From the NCBI GenBank assembly GCA_019059635.1, contig JAGVRJ010000007.1, forward strand, positions 620,001 to 684,000: 64,000 nt of DNA, written 5' to 3'. A program made the position numbers and the translations under genes. Positions 41,867 to 53,292 of this stretch are shown here, piece by piece. Under the pieces are notes generated by a model. The model worked only from the letters and a program-made list of their open reading frames with translations. It did no database searches and was not told where the DNA came from. The stretch is from Proales similis (lineage: Eukaryota > Rotifera > Eurotatoria > Ploima > Proalidae). Position 1 is the stretch's first letter. Every line of letters begins with the position of its first letter.

Positions 41867-43251
41867 CTGTTTGTTGCTCGATGAGAGGGGCCTGAGCGAC
41901 TTGAGATAAATCGCCCGGAATGATGATCGCTCCGATTTGATTTATGCCGTTGTTAAGCGTGCTAGATTGGGGGTTGGAAGCAGCGTCCGGATCAAAGTTG
42001 TAGTCGGCGTCGGTGCAAATGGCGATTATGCGGTAAATCTGCAGTGAGAAGAGAATGCCGTTTTTAAAGGTGAAAAACAGGAACAAGTAAGAGACAATGT
42101 CGAATTTGAACACGCAAACAGTTCGAAGAATGAAAAACGGAAGGTCCTGCATCATCAGAGTGATCATCACATTCCACAGCTCGTTGTGAATGGTGGTCTT
42201 GTTACTCGAGCGTTTCTTGTTCTTCAGATTTACGCTGTTCTCATCACCCAGGCTGGCTTCGTCGTCCATTTGAGTTGGTTGGCTTTTGCCTCGACCTCGA
42301 GTAGACACCAAATTCAATGTGAACTGAAACAGACTCCAGCTGTAGATGGACAGAGTGCAATAGACCATCGTCTCATTGATCATCACTTTTTGCTCTTGAG
42401 TCGAGATCAAGATGATTGTCGAGAGAGAGCAAGATCAAACGAAAATTAGTTTTAACAGTGTGTCTAGGATGAGCAAGACGAAAAGGTGGCGTCTACCTTG
42501 AAGTACCGAGAGAAGGTCGATTATGTCAGAAGCGAGTGACATGTAGACAAGAAGCAGTTGGGAGAGCTCGTTTCGAGTGATGCCTTCTTTGGGCATTATC
42601 CAACGTCCCAGAATAATTATCAGCATCATGGTCACTTCGACGTACATGGCGAAATTCTCCGAGCTGCTCTCCAGCGCCGATTTCATGTCGCCGGAGAGTA
42701 CGTTGATTGGAACCGCATTTTCAAGATTGTAGTCCACGCTTTCGCTACTCGAATTGAGATTTTGGCTGGACGCATGCTCTGAGTGAAGCTGACTGGTCGC
42801 GTTCTGCAAGCTCTCCAAAGCCCTTCGTTTCAGGCGAATGTTCTCAAGCTCGAGAATCCACGTGGGCGGAATAATGGTTGAGATGTAAAAGAAGAAACTA
42901 GGCGAGAACCTAATCGGCATTATTGAAAGCAGGCGCCGCCAATCAAATCGGATCGTTTAGTTACCAGGGGAGGTCCATGCCCCCGTGTTTGGCTGCGATC
43001 GCAAACCATTCGATGCCGAGAAGAACGATTCCGACCGAGTTGACAAGATACCAGAGCTCGTTGCGCACAAAGCACACAAGAACAATCGCGGCCAGAGAAT
43101 GAACGCCGAATATTACGCGAATGGACACCGCCCGGATCAAATCAAATGAGGTCAGCAAGAACGACTTGACCGTGTTTAGAAAGCTCTCCAGCGCCGGCTT
43201 TTCGTTCGGCTCGATTTGAGCTTCCAACGCCTCCAGTTCTTGTTCGGACAT
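41844..43251 (-). CDS. TMEM26: TMEM26-like multi-pass membrane protein
   Basis: Three exons on the minus strand. Exon 1 (from ATG 43251, MSEQELEALEAQ) holds a helix VIFGVHSLAAIVLVCFV and another IVLLGIEWFAIAA. Exon 2 starts RFSPSFFFYISTIIPPTWIL, the most typical TMEM26 block, and includes MYVEVTMMLIIILGRW and LLLVYMSLASDIIDLL. Exon 3 has YCTLSIYSWSLFQFTLNLV, an acidic loop, LWNVMITLMMQDLPFFILR and LFLFFTFKNGILFSLQIYR. The family is of unknown molecular function. ATG candidates up to 43338 would add a short leader. The final LETV and stop lie in sequence shared with the WD40 remnant. It sits between receptor copies 2 and 3, opposite to both. Confidence 0.82.
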
Positions 43252-43338
43252 GGTTGGCGGGATCGAGAAATGAGCGCAAAAATATGCCACCAATGTGAGC
43301 GCAAGTTTTTCAGCTCGATGCATTTCCTGTCGACGCAC

Positions 43339-44428
43339 TTAGGACTCTTCTTGTTTGCGCAAACATTTCAACTCGGCCATTTGTGATGCTTGTACATTTC
43401 ACCAGACGTGATTTCTATTTGCTTCTAGAAGCTCCTAATTCTCTGCGCTGTTTGCTTAATTGAGACATGGAACTCAATGGAGAGATATTTCTGTTCACAT
43501 AAGCTTCGCTGGCTTGAGCGTGTCTACCTGGAAACCATCGCCCCCTCGGACCAAGAAACCGACAAACTTACTTCGACAAAGACAAACTTATCGATCTGAC
43601 AGGTCTTTTCAATAGTATGGAATGAAAACGTGCAATCCCGGTAAACGAGAAGCGCAAGAGCTTGGCTTGAAGCAACTTGATAAACTTGGTCCTAAGAGAA
43701 CAATTCACTAATTGACGCGACATTTTTCAGAAAACACGAATCAAATGGACTTGAAAGGATCGAATCGGCTTAAAGCAATACTGCAGTGAGACGGCTTGTG
43801 AAATAAACCAATCTTTTAGAAGCTTAATTTCTTTTAATAAAGCAGGTTTTCTGAGATCTATGCTTCGTTCTATTGCTCATCTTAAACCTTGATACAGATT
43901 TGGCTTTTAATATTTCTCGTTTAACGCGTTCATTATCCACGAGAAATTCCTGATCTAACAGCGCTAAAGATAACAAAGTGAAAGCACTCCGACCTACTAG
44001 AAAAAATTGCATTCTTTTGACAATTAGCTAGCTTAAAACAACCAATGAAGCACTGGAGAAGTCAATTAATTATTCATCTACAGCGCACATGTTTGACGAA
44101 AGATCTACTTTGTTTTAGCCAACAGTCGTCAAAAACAAACTCAAGTCGTTTTCAAAGCGAAGAGCTTTTTTAAGAGCACAAGGTACATATTTCGCATCAA
44201 TCTCACCATTCGGACTTGACTTTCTCAAGTCTTGACGAATATTGTCCTAACAATCTTGAATAAACATTTTGAGTGAACGGCATTGGTTTTTAATGATCTG
44301 AATTCAATCGAACCAGGCGAAATTTAAATTATTTATTTCCAGTCGTACGCTACTTAAGCCGCCGAAACGACGAAATTCAGAGATTTGACTCAAGTTCACA
44401 CTAGACTTGAGACTCTCATGACTTTGTT
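43339..44428. other. Intergenic, TMEM26 upstream to receptor copy 3
   Basis: Apart from the decayed TMEM53 fragment there is no recognisable coding or RNA feature. The DNA is AT-rich. Confidence 0.5.
43565..43700 (+). pseudogene. Decayed TMEM53 fragment, third copy
   Basis: AGACAAACTTATCGATC and the following GAAAACGTGCAATC with intervening bases align with TMEM53 positions 27762-27830, with many changes and small gaps. It precedes receptor copy 3, as the other TMEM53 ends precede copies 1 and 2. The match is short, so confidence is moderate. Confidence 0.55.
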
Positions 44429-46179
44429 ATGGAGGTTGCTTTAACAATTCTTTTTGTTTTCAAGCTATTCTGGTCCGGATCGGCAGGTATTCAACAATTT
44501 TTGTTTTCTCCTTTACTTGTCTGCCAGTTTTGTCATTAAACCAGATCCGATCCGATCATACATACGATGTCAAGTCAACTATCCAGATCGAGATATCCAG
44601 TTGTTTAGCGGATATTGTTTAAATGTTCCTCAAATCGATTGCTGCCTTGCCAAATGTAAAGAGCACGGCTATGAAATTTTCTCCCTTCAGGCCAGGTAAA
44701 CATCTTTATGATCTAATGGACTAATGGGTCTAATGAATTGGCACCAATATGTCTAAAATTATACAATCAAGAAGAGAATGTCGTTGTGGCTCTAGTTATG
44801 GAGCATATGGCTCGAGACCTGTCAGTGAATGCAGCTTGCCGTGCCCCAATCAAAATAGTTATCGTTGCGGCGACTCTTGGCGAAACAGCGTCTATAAATC
44901 CAATGCTGATGGAAGCCTTGCCTCATTAGGCTGTTTTGTAGACGGAGTTGATCAATATGCCAACGAACGATCTGCATTCCTTATTTCAAGCCACGAGCAA
45001 TGTGCCACTCACTGTTACAACAAAGGATATCCTTTTGCTGCTCTCCAAAAAGAGTAATTCGACAAGTGCTTATTTTAATTCAATGGCTGGGAAGTATCTT
45101 TAAAATATTTAGAACTGGATGTGGATGTGCGAGGAATTTGGGAACTCAATTTCTTATAAACGTTCCGCCAGGTGAAAACTTTATGGTTCCTGCTGATAAA
45201 CCGGCCAAATTATGCGATGGGCAGTTGGAAGCTCTAATATTCCAAGTAGCAGGTAGGCAGCGAAAGCTCAGCTGTTCTGGAATCAAAATTTATGGAATTA
45301 ACGTAAAAAGATCTGCATTTGCAATGCTTTATGTTCAATGAGAATTTAAAGTGCACATGGGCATTCGGGACTACAGCCCCTTTTGAAGGATATGAGCTAC
45401 TGCTGAATGGCAAGTTCAATAGAAGTAGCTCCTCTGTAGGAGTGACAGGAGTAAAGATATGGAACTCTCCGACCCCTGGCCTGAACACAATCGAGTTTCG
45501 CTTGCTCAGCTCGGGCGGATACGCGGACTCGGTCACTCGCCAAGTTCAAGTGCCCTTAGACTTGACCAACCCGAGTCATTACATGGCCCTGCTGGAGAGC
45601 GCAGTCGAGTGGGACGCGTGTCTGCGCAACTGCTCCAACAAAGGGGTGTGCCAAGCGGTCGGACTAGACGCTTTCGTGTGCCTGTGCCAGAGCGGCTACG
45701 GAGGCCCAGCCTGCGACAAGGAACTCAACCCCTGCGCCCAGCTGCAATGCCTCAATGAAGGCACCTGCCTGACCGTCGGCAACTCTTCGTTCGAGTGTCT
45801 GTGCCCGGCGCGATTCACTGGGGAGAGATGTGAGCTGCAGCTCTCAACTTGCGAGAATCTCACTTGTTCTTATGGCCGATGCGAGCTCTCCCCGAATGGA
45901 CAAGAGAAGTGTGAGTGCTCCTACGGCTACGAAGGAGACCGATGTGATCAGGTCTCGTCCCAGCTGCAGACTGCCAGGACGGTGATCTCCACCTCGTCAA
46001 TAATCGCCATCGTGTGTCTCTGCTTGCTGTACGCACTCATGCTGTTTCTTGACTTCATGCGCTATCTCGAGAACAAGAATGCTCCCAAGAAGAAGAAAGG
46101 CGCAAAAGATAAAACGCCTAGAAGGCATAAACAAAAAGCCAAGTACCACGTTCGCACCAAACTGGTGTACGTTCCTTGA
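44429..46179 (+). CDS. WSC-EGF transmembrane receptor, copy 3
   Basis: Signal peptide MEVALTILFVFKLFWSGSA, WSC 1 (RCQVNYPDRDIQL; CRCGSSYGAYGSRPVSEC; RCGDSWRNSVYKS), WSC 2 (SLGCFVDGVDQYANE; GCARNLGTQFLINV), beta-sandwich-like domain (KCTWAFGTTAPFEGYELLLN), three EGF modules, membrane helix and Lys-rich tail ending TKLVYVP. About six exons join in phase. The WSC half is much more divergent from copies 1 and 2 than the EGF-membrane half, which from 45465 to 46108 differs from copy 2 at only a few positions. The second WSC lacks part of the Cys pattern seen in copies 1-2 (NFMVPADKPAKLC replaces a CNTPCPGS-type segment). Confidence 0.85.
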
Positions 46180-46624
46180 ATTTTGGATCATTTTTTAGCT
46201 TCCTTCCGGCATGAGGATTGCGAATACTTTCTATAACCGCAAAATAGCTTTTCGTTTCTTTCAGCTAGTTTTCGTAAAAATGAACTTTATTTGATTATAA
46301 ACAACTTCAGAAAGTAAAGTGTTCTATTTGCCGATTTCAAGATTCGTCATTCTGATATAATTCGTTTTTTTAAACGAAAACAGCTTTCTGCCAACAGAGA
46401 TTGGTCAAGCTGTGCGGACAAACTCGATGCGCACTGTTAAAATGGCGGTCAAGGGTGAAGGTCAGACGGAGAGGAAATACAAATGCTTAACGTATGGAGA
46501 TGAGTTGACGCTGTTCGGACCGACACGACTGGTCACATATTAGTCAGGTCGATGCATCAAGCCAGCAGGCTTCATCACAAATACAACAAAAAATTATCCG
46601 AAATAAAAATTGAGTGACGACACA

Positions 46625-48679
46625 ATGGACACTCAAAATAAGCTGGTCAGCTCGGTTACGTCGAAACAGCTGCAAATCTACGAAATACTTAACAAAATCC
46701 AGAACGTGATAAACACCGACTCGCTGCTTCCTCAGTTCATCTACTTCGCCAAAAACATGGACGAGATGAGGAAAAAGTGGCAGGCGGCCGAAATAAAGTG
46801 CCGCGAGCTAGAGAAACGCATCCAAATGGAAAAGAGCACATTTGACCACAAGATAAACGAGCTCAAGATTGACGTAGAGGTGCACAACGAGAAAAGACTG
46901 GCAGCCGAGAGTAAATGTGAACGCCTTCAAGCCGACCTTGATCGTCTACTGCGTCAATTTGAGCTGGTCAAAGACGTGCTATCGGGCGGCGTGAGCTGCA
47001 ACGAGGGCTATGAAGAGAGACTGATGAGCATTTACAACGAAATTCAGCAGCAGCCGATCACCGGAGCTACTAGCGGCGAGGCTGTGGTCACAGTTCGCTC
47101 TGGCCAGCATAAAGGAGGACGCCCAAGCACGGGCAGAGGCATAGAGGACACGGGCTCGTTCAACATATCGGGCTTCACCGAAGATGACCTGGACACTCCT
47201 CAAGACGAAGTGTTCAGAGCCCAACCTGTGAGCACCCACCCACCGCGGCCATCTCGGCCGGTGCTCACCAACACTACCAACACTGGCCCGGAGCGCAAAC
47301 GCGCTCAGCGACAGAGCACCTCACTCACTCGGCAAGAAGAAAAGCGTGAGAAAAGGCGCAGTCGAACTAGATCGGCCGAGAAACGCAGCGACAACTCGAT
47401 CACTGCCACGACAACGTTGAAAATAGGCGAAGACGGACGGCCCATAACTGTCACGTCCCAGATTAAGCGCGATGAGGTGAGTGGCGCCTATCAGGTGACA
47501 CATCGAAATGTGAAGAGCCGCAAGAACCGTCGGCCCTCGCGCGAGTTTCTTCAGCGCAGCGCCGATGAAAGCGAAACCACCGAAGACAGCGACGCATTTT
47601 GGAACGAGGCCGTTGTCGAAGAGCACATGATGACCCCGATCGCCGAGACAGCGGCTCAGCAGCCCTCAGCCCCACTCTACACTCCTCGTCCGCCAGTCGG
47701 ACAGACTCCGTGCAAAACGCCTCGGCCCAAAGCTCCGATTCCGCTTGCGCGCAAGTACAAGCGATCGCACGTGTTCAAGGGCCAAGTGATATTGAACAGC
47801 GAGCTGTGCGCTCATTGCGACAAACGCACCAAATTCGGCAAGATGGTCATGAGGTGCCGAGGCTGCGAGCTTGTGGTCCACGCCGAATGCAAGGACCTGG
47901 TCAATCGTCCTTGCTATCCGTCGGTGAATTTTCCCGCCCAAGGCCTAATAGGCGACTACGTGAGCAAAGAGACGGGCGACGGACAGCCTCTAGTGCCGCC
48001 TGTGATCCAAGCAGCGGTCAATGAAATCGAGCAGCGCGGCCTGCTCACGCACGAAGTCGGCCTATATCGAGTAAACGGCTCCGACTCGCAAGTAAAGCTC
48101 ATCAAAGAGCGCCTGGTCAAGCGGCACCAAGTGCCCGACTTTGAAAAGGTCTCTGACGTGCACGTTCTGTGCAGTTTTGTCAAAGACTTTTTCAACAACT
48201 TTCTCACCGAGCACTTGGTAACCTACGACTCGTGGTTCCGCTTCGCCAACGCCTCCAGTCAATCAAACGACTCGGAGCGGATGCAGCAGCTTGAACAAGC
48301 TGTACGCGACTTGCCAGCGGCCAACCGAGACACACTTGCCTACATGATGCTGCATCTTCAGCGCATCGCCGAAACGCCCGAGTGCAAGATGCCCACCTCC
48401 AATCTGGCGCGCGTGTTCGGTCCCTCCATTGTGGGCAACTCGTCGCCGAACCTGCCCGCGCCTGAGATCATAAATGAAGTGATCACTCAGCAGAGAATCG
48501 TGGAGAGCCTTATCAAGCTGCCGTCCACGTTCTATCAGAGCATATTGGACGCGAGCGACCCCAACGGCCAGCAGCGTCTGTTTAGAGCCAATCCAGGCAT
48601 GCGAACGCCCGAGTCAATGCGCAAGAGCAAAACCGCCGTTGTCTTGTCCAGTATTCTCGGACCGGCGGCCAACATTTGA
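46625..48679 (+). CDS. RACGAP1: MgcRacGAP (RACGAP1/CYK-4), centralspindlin subunit
   Basis: Intronless gene of 684 residues. CYK-4 pairs with the kinesin MKLP1 to form centralspindlin and controls Rho signalling in cytokinesis. Residues about 20-120 are coiled coil (MRKKWQAAEIKCRELEKRI; AAESKCERLQADLDRLLRQF). A basic, Ser/Thr-rich middle contains the probable regulatory sites. The C1 zinc domain is at about 382-432 (HVFKGQVILNSELCAHCDKR; HAECKDLVNRPC). The RhoGAP domain follows from about 440 to 620 with the arginine finger in GLYRVNGSDSQVK (Arg482) and NLARVFGPSIV. ATG 46625 is the natural start. Absence of introns in a 2-kb coding region contrasts with most neighbours. Confidence 0.94.
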   Translation: MDTQNKLVSSVTSKQLQIYEILNKIQNVINTDSLLPQFIYFAKNMDEMRKKWQAAEIKCRELEKRIQMEKSTFDHKINELKIDVEVHNEKRLAAESKCERLQADLDRLLRQFELVKDVLSGGVSCNEGYEERLMSIYNEIQQQPITGATSGEAVVTVRSGQHKGGRPSTGRGIEDTGSFNISGFTEDDLDTPQDEVFRAQPVSTHPPRPSRPVLTNTTNTGPERKRAQRQSTSLTRQEEKREKRRSRTRSAEKRSDNSITATTTLKIGEDGRPITVTSQIKRDEVSGAYQVTHRNVKSRKNRRPSREFLQRSADESETTEDSDAFWNEAVVEEHMMTPIAETAAQQPSAPLYTPRPPVGQTPCKTPRPKAPIPLARKYKRSHVFKGQVILNSELCAHCDKRTKFGKMVMRCRGCELVVHAECKDLVNRPCYPSVNFPAQGLIGDYVSKETGDGQPLVPPVIQAAVNEIEQRGLLTHEVGLYRVNGSDSQVKLIKERLVKRHQVPDFEKVSDVHVLCSFVKDFFNNFLTEHLVTYDSWFRFANASSQSNDSERMQQLEQAVRDLPAANRDTLAYMMLHLQRIAETPECKMPTSNLARVFGPSIVGNSSPNLPAPEIINEVITQQRIVESLIKLPSTFYQSILDASDPNGQQRLFRANPGMRTPESMRKSKTAVVLSSILGPAANI

Positions 48680-49111
48680 ACTCTGTTCTCTCAACTAATT
48701 CAGTTCATCTTCTTTAATTTGAAGCTTTCTTTTTTTTAAGAATAAAAATTTGCAACCAACCCTCAGCGAAAGAGTTGGGCGTCAAGTAATTTCTGTTCCA
48801 CTTGTCCAAGCCATTCACCATCGATCCAGTGGGTGCAGATCGGCCCAACACCTCTTTCTCGGCGCCGATAGTTAGATTTGCTCGGCCAAGCGATTATTCC
48901 AATTAACATAATTGCATATAGGAAGGGCCATTGTATTGAGACCCAGAGAGAGAGAGACAGAGCGAATTTTCTATGTCGGCATAAATACATCAAAATTATA
49001 TATTTATAGTTCAGGGCGAGTTTTATCTGTTTGATCGCAAAACTTGACAAGGCGTCCAATCCTGCGAAATTACGAAGCATTAAAGAGCATCAACAATAAA
49101 CGCAGACCGGC
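48680..49111. other. Intergenic, MgcRacGAP to SAR1
   Basis: AATAAA at about 48741 is a likely poly(A) signal. A short GA run lies near 48947-48958. No coding feature. Confidence 0.5.
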
Positions 49112-49870
49112 ATGTTTCTCTGGGACTGGCTCACGGGCGTTCTGAACTATTTGGGTGAGAGAAATGACACGTCAGCCTCGAGCGTCAAGCGAATTAACGT
49201 AACCTGAAATAGGTCTCTACAAAAAGAGCGGCAAGCTCGTTTTCCTCGGACTCGACAATGCTGGTAAGTGGCACATGCAGAGATTGCAGTCGAGGCGGAT
49301 ACCAATCGAATGCGCTTTTCAGGAAAGACAACGTTGCTTCACATGCTGAAGGACGACCGAATGGCCCAGCCGGTGCCTACGCTTCATCCGACCACCGAAG
49401 AGCTCACACTCGGGCAAATCAGGTTCACCACGTTTGATCTGGGCGGACACGAGCAAGTCAGAAAAGTGTGGAAGCAGTATTTCCCCGCCGTAGACGCAAT
49501 CGTGTTCATCGTCGACGTCTGGGACCGCCAGCGCTTGCTCGAGTCCAAGGCCGAGCTCGACTCTCTCCTATTAGACGAGCAGGTCATGAACTGTCCGATT
49601 CTAATACTCGGAAACAAGATCGACAAGCCGGGCGCGCTTGGCGAGCAAGAAATCAGACAAATATTCAACTTGAACGGTGTCACCACCGGCAAGGTAGGCA
49701 GCGACTGCGAATCGGCCAGTAGCTGACTGCGATAATGGAATTTGCGCCTTTGAAAGGGAAACATTGGAAGAGATCAGCTGAACGGCCGTCCAATGGAGCT
49801 GTTCATGTGCAGTGTGCTTAAGCGGGAAGGATACGGCGAGGCGTTTCGCTGGCTCGCCCAGTACCTCTGA
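49112..49870 (+). CDS. SAR1: SAR1 GTPase (COPII)
   Basis: SAR1 initiates COPII coat assembly at ER exit sites. Four exons. Exon 1 ([15 protein letters not shown]) is the amphipathic membrane-inserting helix. Exon 2 is [18 protein letters not shown], with the P-loop completed by [16 protein letters not shown] in exon 3. Switch regions LHPTTEEL and [15 protein letters not shown] have the catalytic His. NKID follows. Exon 4 ends [20 protein letters not shown], matching the family end. Length is about 190 residues. It lacks only a few residues at the N-terminus versus vertebrates. Confidence 0.96.
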
Positions 49871-50408
49871 GGCAGTTCATGAGCCACAGTGCATCAGCCA
49901 AGCAGAGTCGATAGCCTGCGCCAGCCGAGGCATTTCCAATCTGTCTGAATCTCTGCCGCCCTTCTCCTCATTCTTCATCATCAGCGTCATCATCAATTCT
50001 TCTGCATTTTATACGCTTTTACATCAATCAATAAACTCTTTGAAATAACTCGGACGCCGTTCGCCGTTAACTGTCTAGACGAGGGAGCCAAGCGGCACCT
50101 CGAGCGTCAGGTCTTGACTCGCTGTTGCCGATCTTGACTCAGCAACGAAAATCGGCGCCGTAGAGATTATTTTGCTTGAACAGAACCTTGCGTGTGCACA
50201 TGTAACAAGCCGAATTGCACATAAGACAGACCGATCGAGCGACTGAGCGACCACTAGACAGGCAGACAGCCGTGAAATATTTATTTCCACATTCGCTCGA
50301 TCAGTCGCTGCAAATAAACGTCTTCTTTTCTTTTATTGCCTCATCTGGTGATTGATTCGTAACTTGGAGTCGGAGTGGACTTATCGGCTGTGCTGTGGCG
50401 TTTTGATC
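49871..50408. other. Intergenic, SAR1 to Miro
   Basis: AATAAA near 50030 probably ends SAR1. No coding or RNA feature was recognised in the rest. Confidence 0.5.
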
Positions 50409-53168
50409 ATGTCGAACGAGCTCAAAGAAGTGCGCATTCTAATCTTAGGCGAACGTGAGTTCAAACAGCTTCTCTCTTTCAACTGCTCATTCGCGTCAGT
50501 CTAAACGATTGCGTCTCCAAAGCGGGAGTGGGCAAGACCAGTCTGGTGCTATCTTTGGTCAGCGAGCGTTTCATCGACGAGGTCTTGCCAGTTGTTTTGT
50601 TGCTTGTTCGATTTCCAATTTTAAATTTGCCTTTTAGAATGAGGACGCCGAGTTTGAGTTGCCGGCCAAGCTCGAGGCCATCACCATCCCGGCCGAAGGT
50701 GAGCACAGCTTTACGCCAACTGGAATAGAGTCCATATTTTAATAATTTGAGTCCAGTCACGCTAGAAAAAGTGCCCGGAGTTCTCATTGACTACTCGAGT
50801 CGCGAGCAGAGCGAACTCGATCTTGAGAGAGAAATTGAACGCGCCAATGTCATTTGCCTTGTCTACGACGTGGGCGACCAAGAGTCGAAGCAGAAGCTTC
50901 TCAGCTACTGGCTGCCCAAAATCAGCGAGGTGGAAGAGTCGATGTTTTCGTTCACCGGCAGCGACTCGTTGAACGAAAAGACGCAAGTTCGAACCAACAT
51001 CACTCGTCGTCCGATAATTCTGGCCGCGAACAAGTCCGACGAGCCGGCCCGGTCCAGCCTCACCCAGGATCGATTCATAGGCGAACTGATAAGAAAGCAC
51101 CAGCAGATTGAGACGTGTGTCGAATGCTCGGCTAAAACGCTCCGGAATGTGCCCGAGTTGTTCTATTACGCTCAGAAATCGGTTCTGTATCCGTCGCAGC
51201 CGATCTACGACTCGGTTTGCAAAAAGCTCACGCCAGCCGCTGAGAGATGCTTGACGCGAATATTCAAAATCTGCGACGACGACAACGACGGCCTATTGAA
51301 CGACCAAGAGCTGAACGGATTTCAGCTCGAGTGCTTCGGCGTCAGTTTGAATTCAAGTTCGTTGGACGAAGTCAAGTCCCTGCTGCAGACAAGCTCAGAG
51401 CAGATGGCCAAACTCGAGAACGGCTGTGTCACTTTGGCCGGCTTTCTCTATCTCAATTCCCTCTTTGTAAAAAAAGGCCGCAACGAGACCACGTGGAGTG
51501 TGCTGAAGAAGTTCGGCTACGATCGCAATTTAACATTCAACCGCGACTATTTGCACGTCAAGTACGCTCTCGGTTCATACTTTGTTTGAATTCGTTTCCG
51601 AAACGCTTTCCTCTCCAGTCTCAAAGTTCCGCCCACATGCAGCGTCGAGCTGAGCGTCAAAGGTTTCGAGTTTCTGCAGTATTTGTTCAAAAAATACGAC
51701 CGCGATCAGGACGGCTGCTTGTCAGGCGAGGAGCTCGCCGATCTGTTCAGTTTGTGCGCAGTCAAGATGCCTTGGGGCCCTGACGTGCACAACACGGTCG
51801 AAACAGACCTGAGCACTCGACGCTTAACCTTCAACGGATTCGTTTCTCAATGGATGTAAGTAGGCCGCCGTCGTCGCACCAGGCTTAGATTAATCGCCTG
51901 AGGCGGAGGGCCGTGATCTCCTCAATTCTGTAGATTCACAATATACTTCGATGTGAGAACGAGCATGGAGCTGCTCGCCTATTTGGGCTATCGGCATCAT
52001 TCGGACGAGTCTCAGAGCAGCGCGTTTCAAGGTTTTTAATTTCTATTTCCGCTTGTCAGTCTGTTCCTTCGTCGATTGGTTGCCGTCCTAAGTAACTCGT
52101 CCGAAAGGCATCGACCTGGTCAAAAAGCAAACGCACCGAAATGTGTTTCTCTGCTATGTCTATGGCCGCAAGCATTCGGGCAAGGCAAGTAGCTCAGAAG
52201 CGCCTCGCTTTCCCTCTCAAGCTCATTGTTGCTGCTGCTCAGACTGCTTTCCTTCAAGGCCTGCTGGGTCGAGATCTGACGGTAAATGCTTGTTCCTCCT
52301 CTCAATCCACACGCTTTTCAAACGCGCTCGCCTCTCTCAAATGAAAGCACCAGGCCATGACTGACCCCCAGCACGTGACCAGATGGGCCTGTAACTGCGT
52401 GCAATTTCAGAACATTGAAAAGCATTTGATCGTAAGCGTCTATTCTCAATCAATCAATCAAAGACCACGTCGGTGCCCCATTGCTGCGTTTAGCTAAAAG
52501 AAGTGAACTCGTCCGATGCCGAGCTTCACGATGTCTACCCGCCAGACGTGTGCGTGCTACTGTACGATGTGACCGATCCGTTCTCGTTCGCATTCGTCGC
52601 CGACCTGTTTCTGGTAAGGAAAGGCGATTGCTGACTGGTGAAAACTTGCGTCAACAACATTCAAGAGCGTCTACCGAGATCGACCGGTGCCATGTCTGAT
52701 TGTGGGCACCAAGAGCGATCAGGTCGAAATACCTCAACGATTTCCGGTCGAGGTGGAGAAATTCGCTCAAGTCTACAATCTGCCTCCGCCCCAGTACTTT
52801 AGTGCCTCGTCGCGCCATTTGTCCAACAGCGACGTGTACGCCAAGATAGTCGCCATCGCCGCCTATCCGTAAGTCATTGTTCCAAATCTCAAATCGAGCA
52901 GTTAACTCAATGAACCGAGGCCAACAGAAAAATGTATCCGATGCGAAGTCAAATTTGGAGCTTCTTTCAGCGACTGGGAGCAGCTGCGTCCACAAGCCAG
53001 CCTGAGTCGTTTGCCAACAGCGTTCTAAATCCATTGCGATTATTCAATAGACGACAGAGACCAAGTAGAGCTTCAGACGGCGAGCAGTTGCTTTTGCGCT
53101 ACTCGATTTTAGCAGCCACCTGCGTCACCTTGGCTATTGTTCTAATCAAAATCATGAGGAGGAAATAA
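50409..53168 (+). CDS. RHOT1: Mitochondrial Rho GTPase (Miro)
   Basis: Miro is a tail-anchored outer mitochondrial membrane GTPase with two GTPase domains around two EF-hand pairs. It links mitochondria to motors. Exon 1 is MSNELKEVRILILGE, then AGVGKTSLVLSLVSERFIDE. The N-GTPase continues VPGVLIDYSSREQSE and ANKSDEP, with CVECSAKTLRNVPELFYYAQ. EF-hand 1 is DDDNDGLLNDQE and EF-hand 2 DRDQDGCLSGEE, followed by MPWGPDVHNTVET. The C-GTPase has GRKHSGKT split by a GC-AG intron (from 52185), YDVTDPFSF and GTKSDQVE. The tail RYSILAATCVTLAIVLIKIM is the membrane anchor, ending RRK. About ten exons. Domain order and length are standard. Confidence 0.94.
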
Positions 53169-53292
53169 GTCCGCACTTTTTATTGTAATTGTAACATTTG
53201 TGACACCTTGTACAATTGGACCCAGACAAGAGTCGAAATAAAAACGAGTAAAAAAAAACAACACAAACTGAAACGGCTAAACGGCTTTCGAT

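Larger units (their letters stand above)
27740..46179 (+). repeat. Tandem segmental duplication: TMEM53 end - WSC/EGF receptor - WD40
   Basis: The order TMEM53 3' end, WSC-EGF receptor, WD40 occurs once intact (27.7-39.0 kb). It recurs as TMEM53 fragment, receptor copy 2 and WD40 remnant (39.1-41.9 kb), and a third time as decayed TMEM53 fragment and receptor copy 3 (43.57-46.2 kb). Intergenic bases between the TMEM53 fragment and receptor 2 also still resemble those of the first module. TMEM26 on the minus strand separates modules 2 and 3. Confidence 0.8.
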
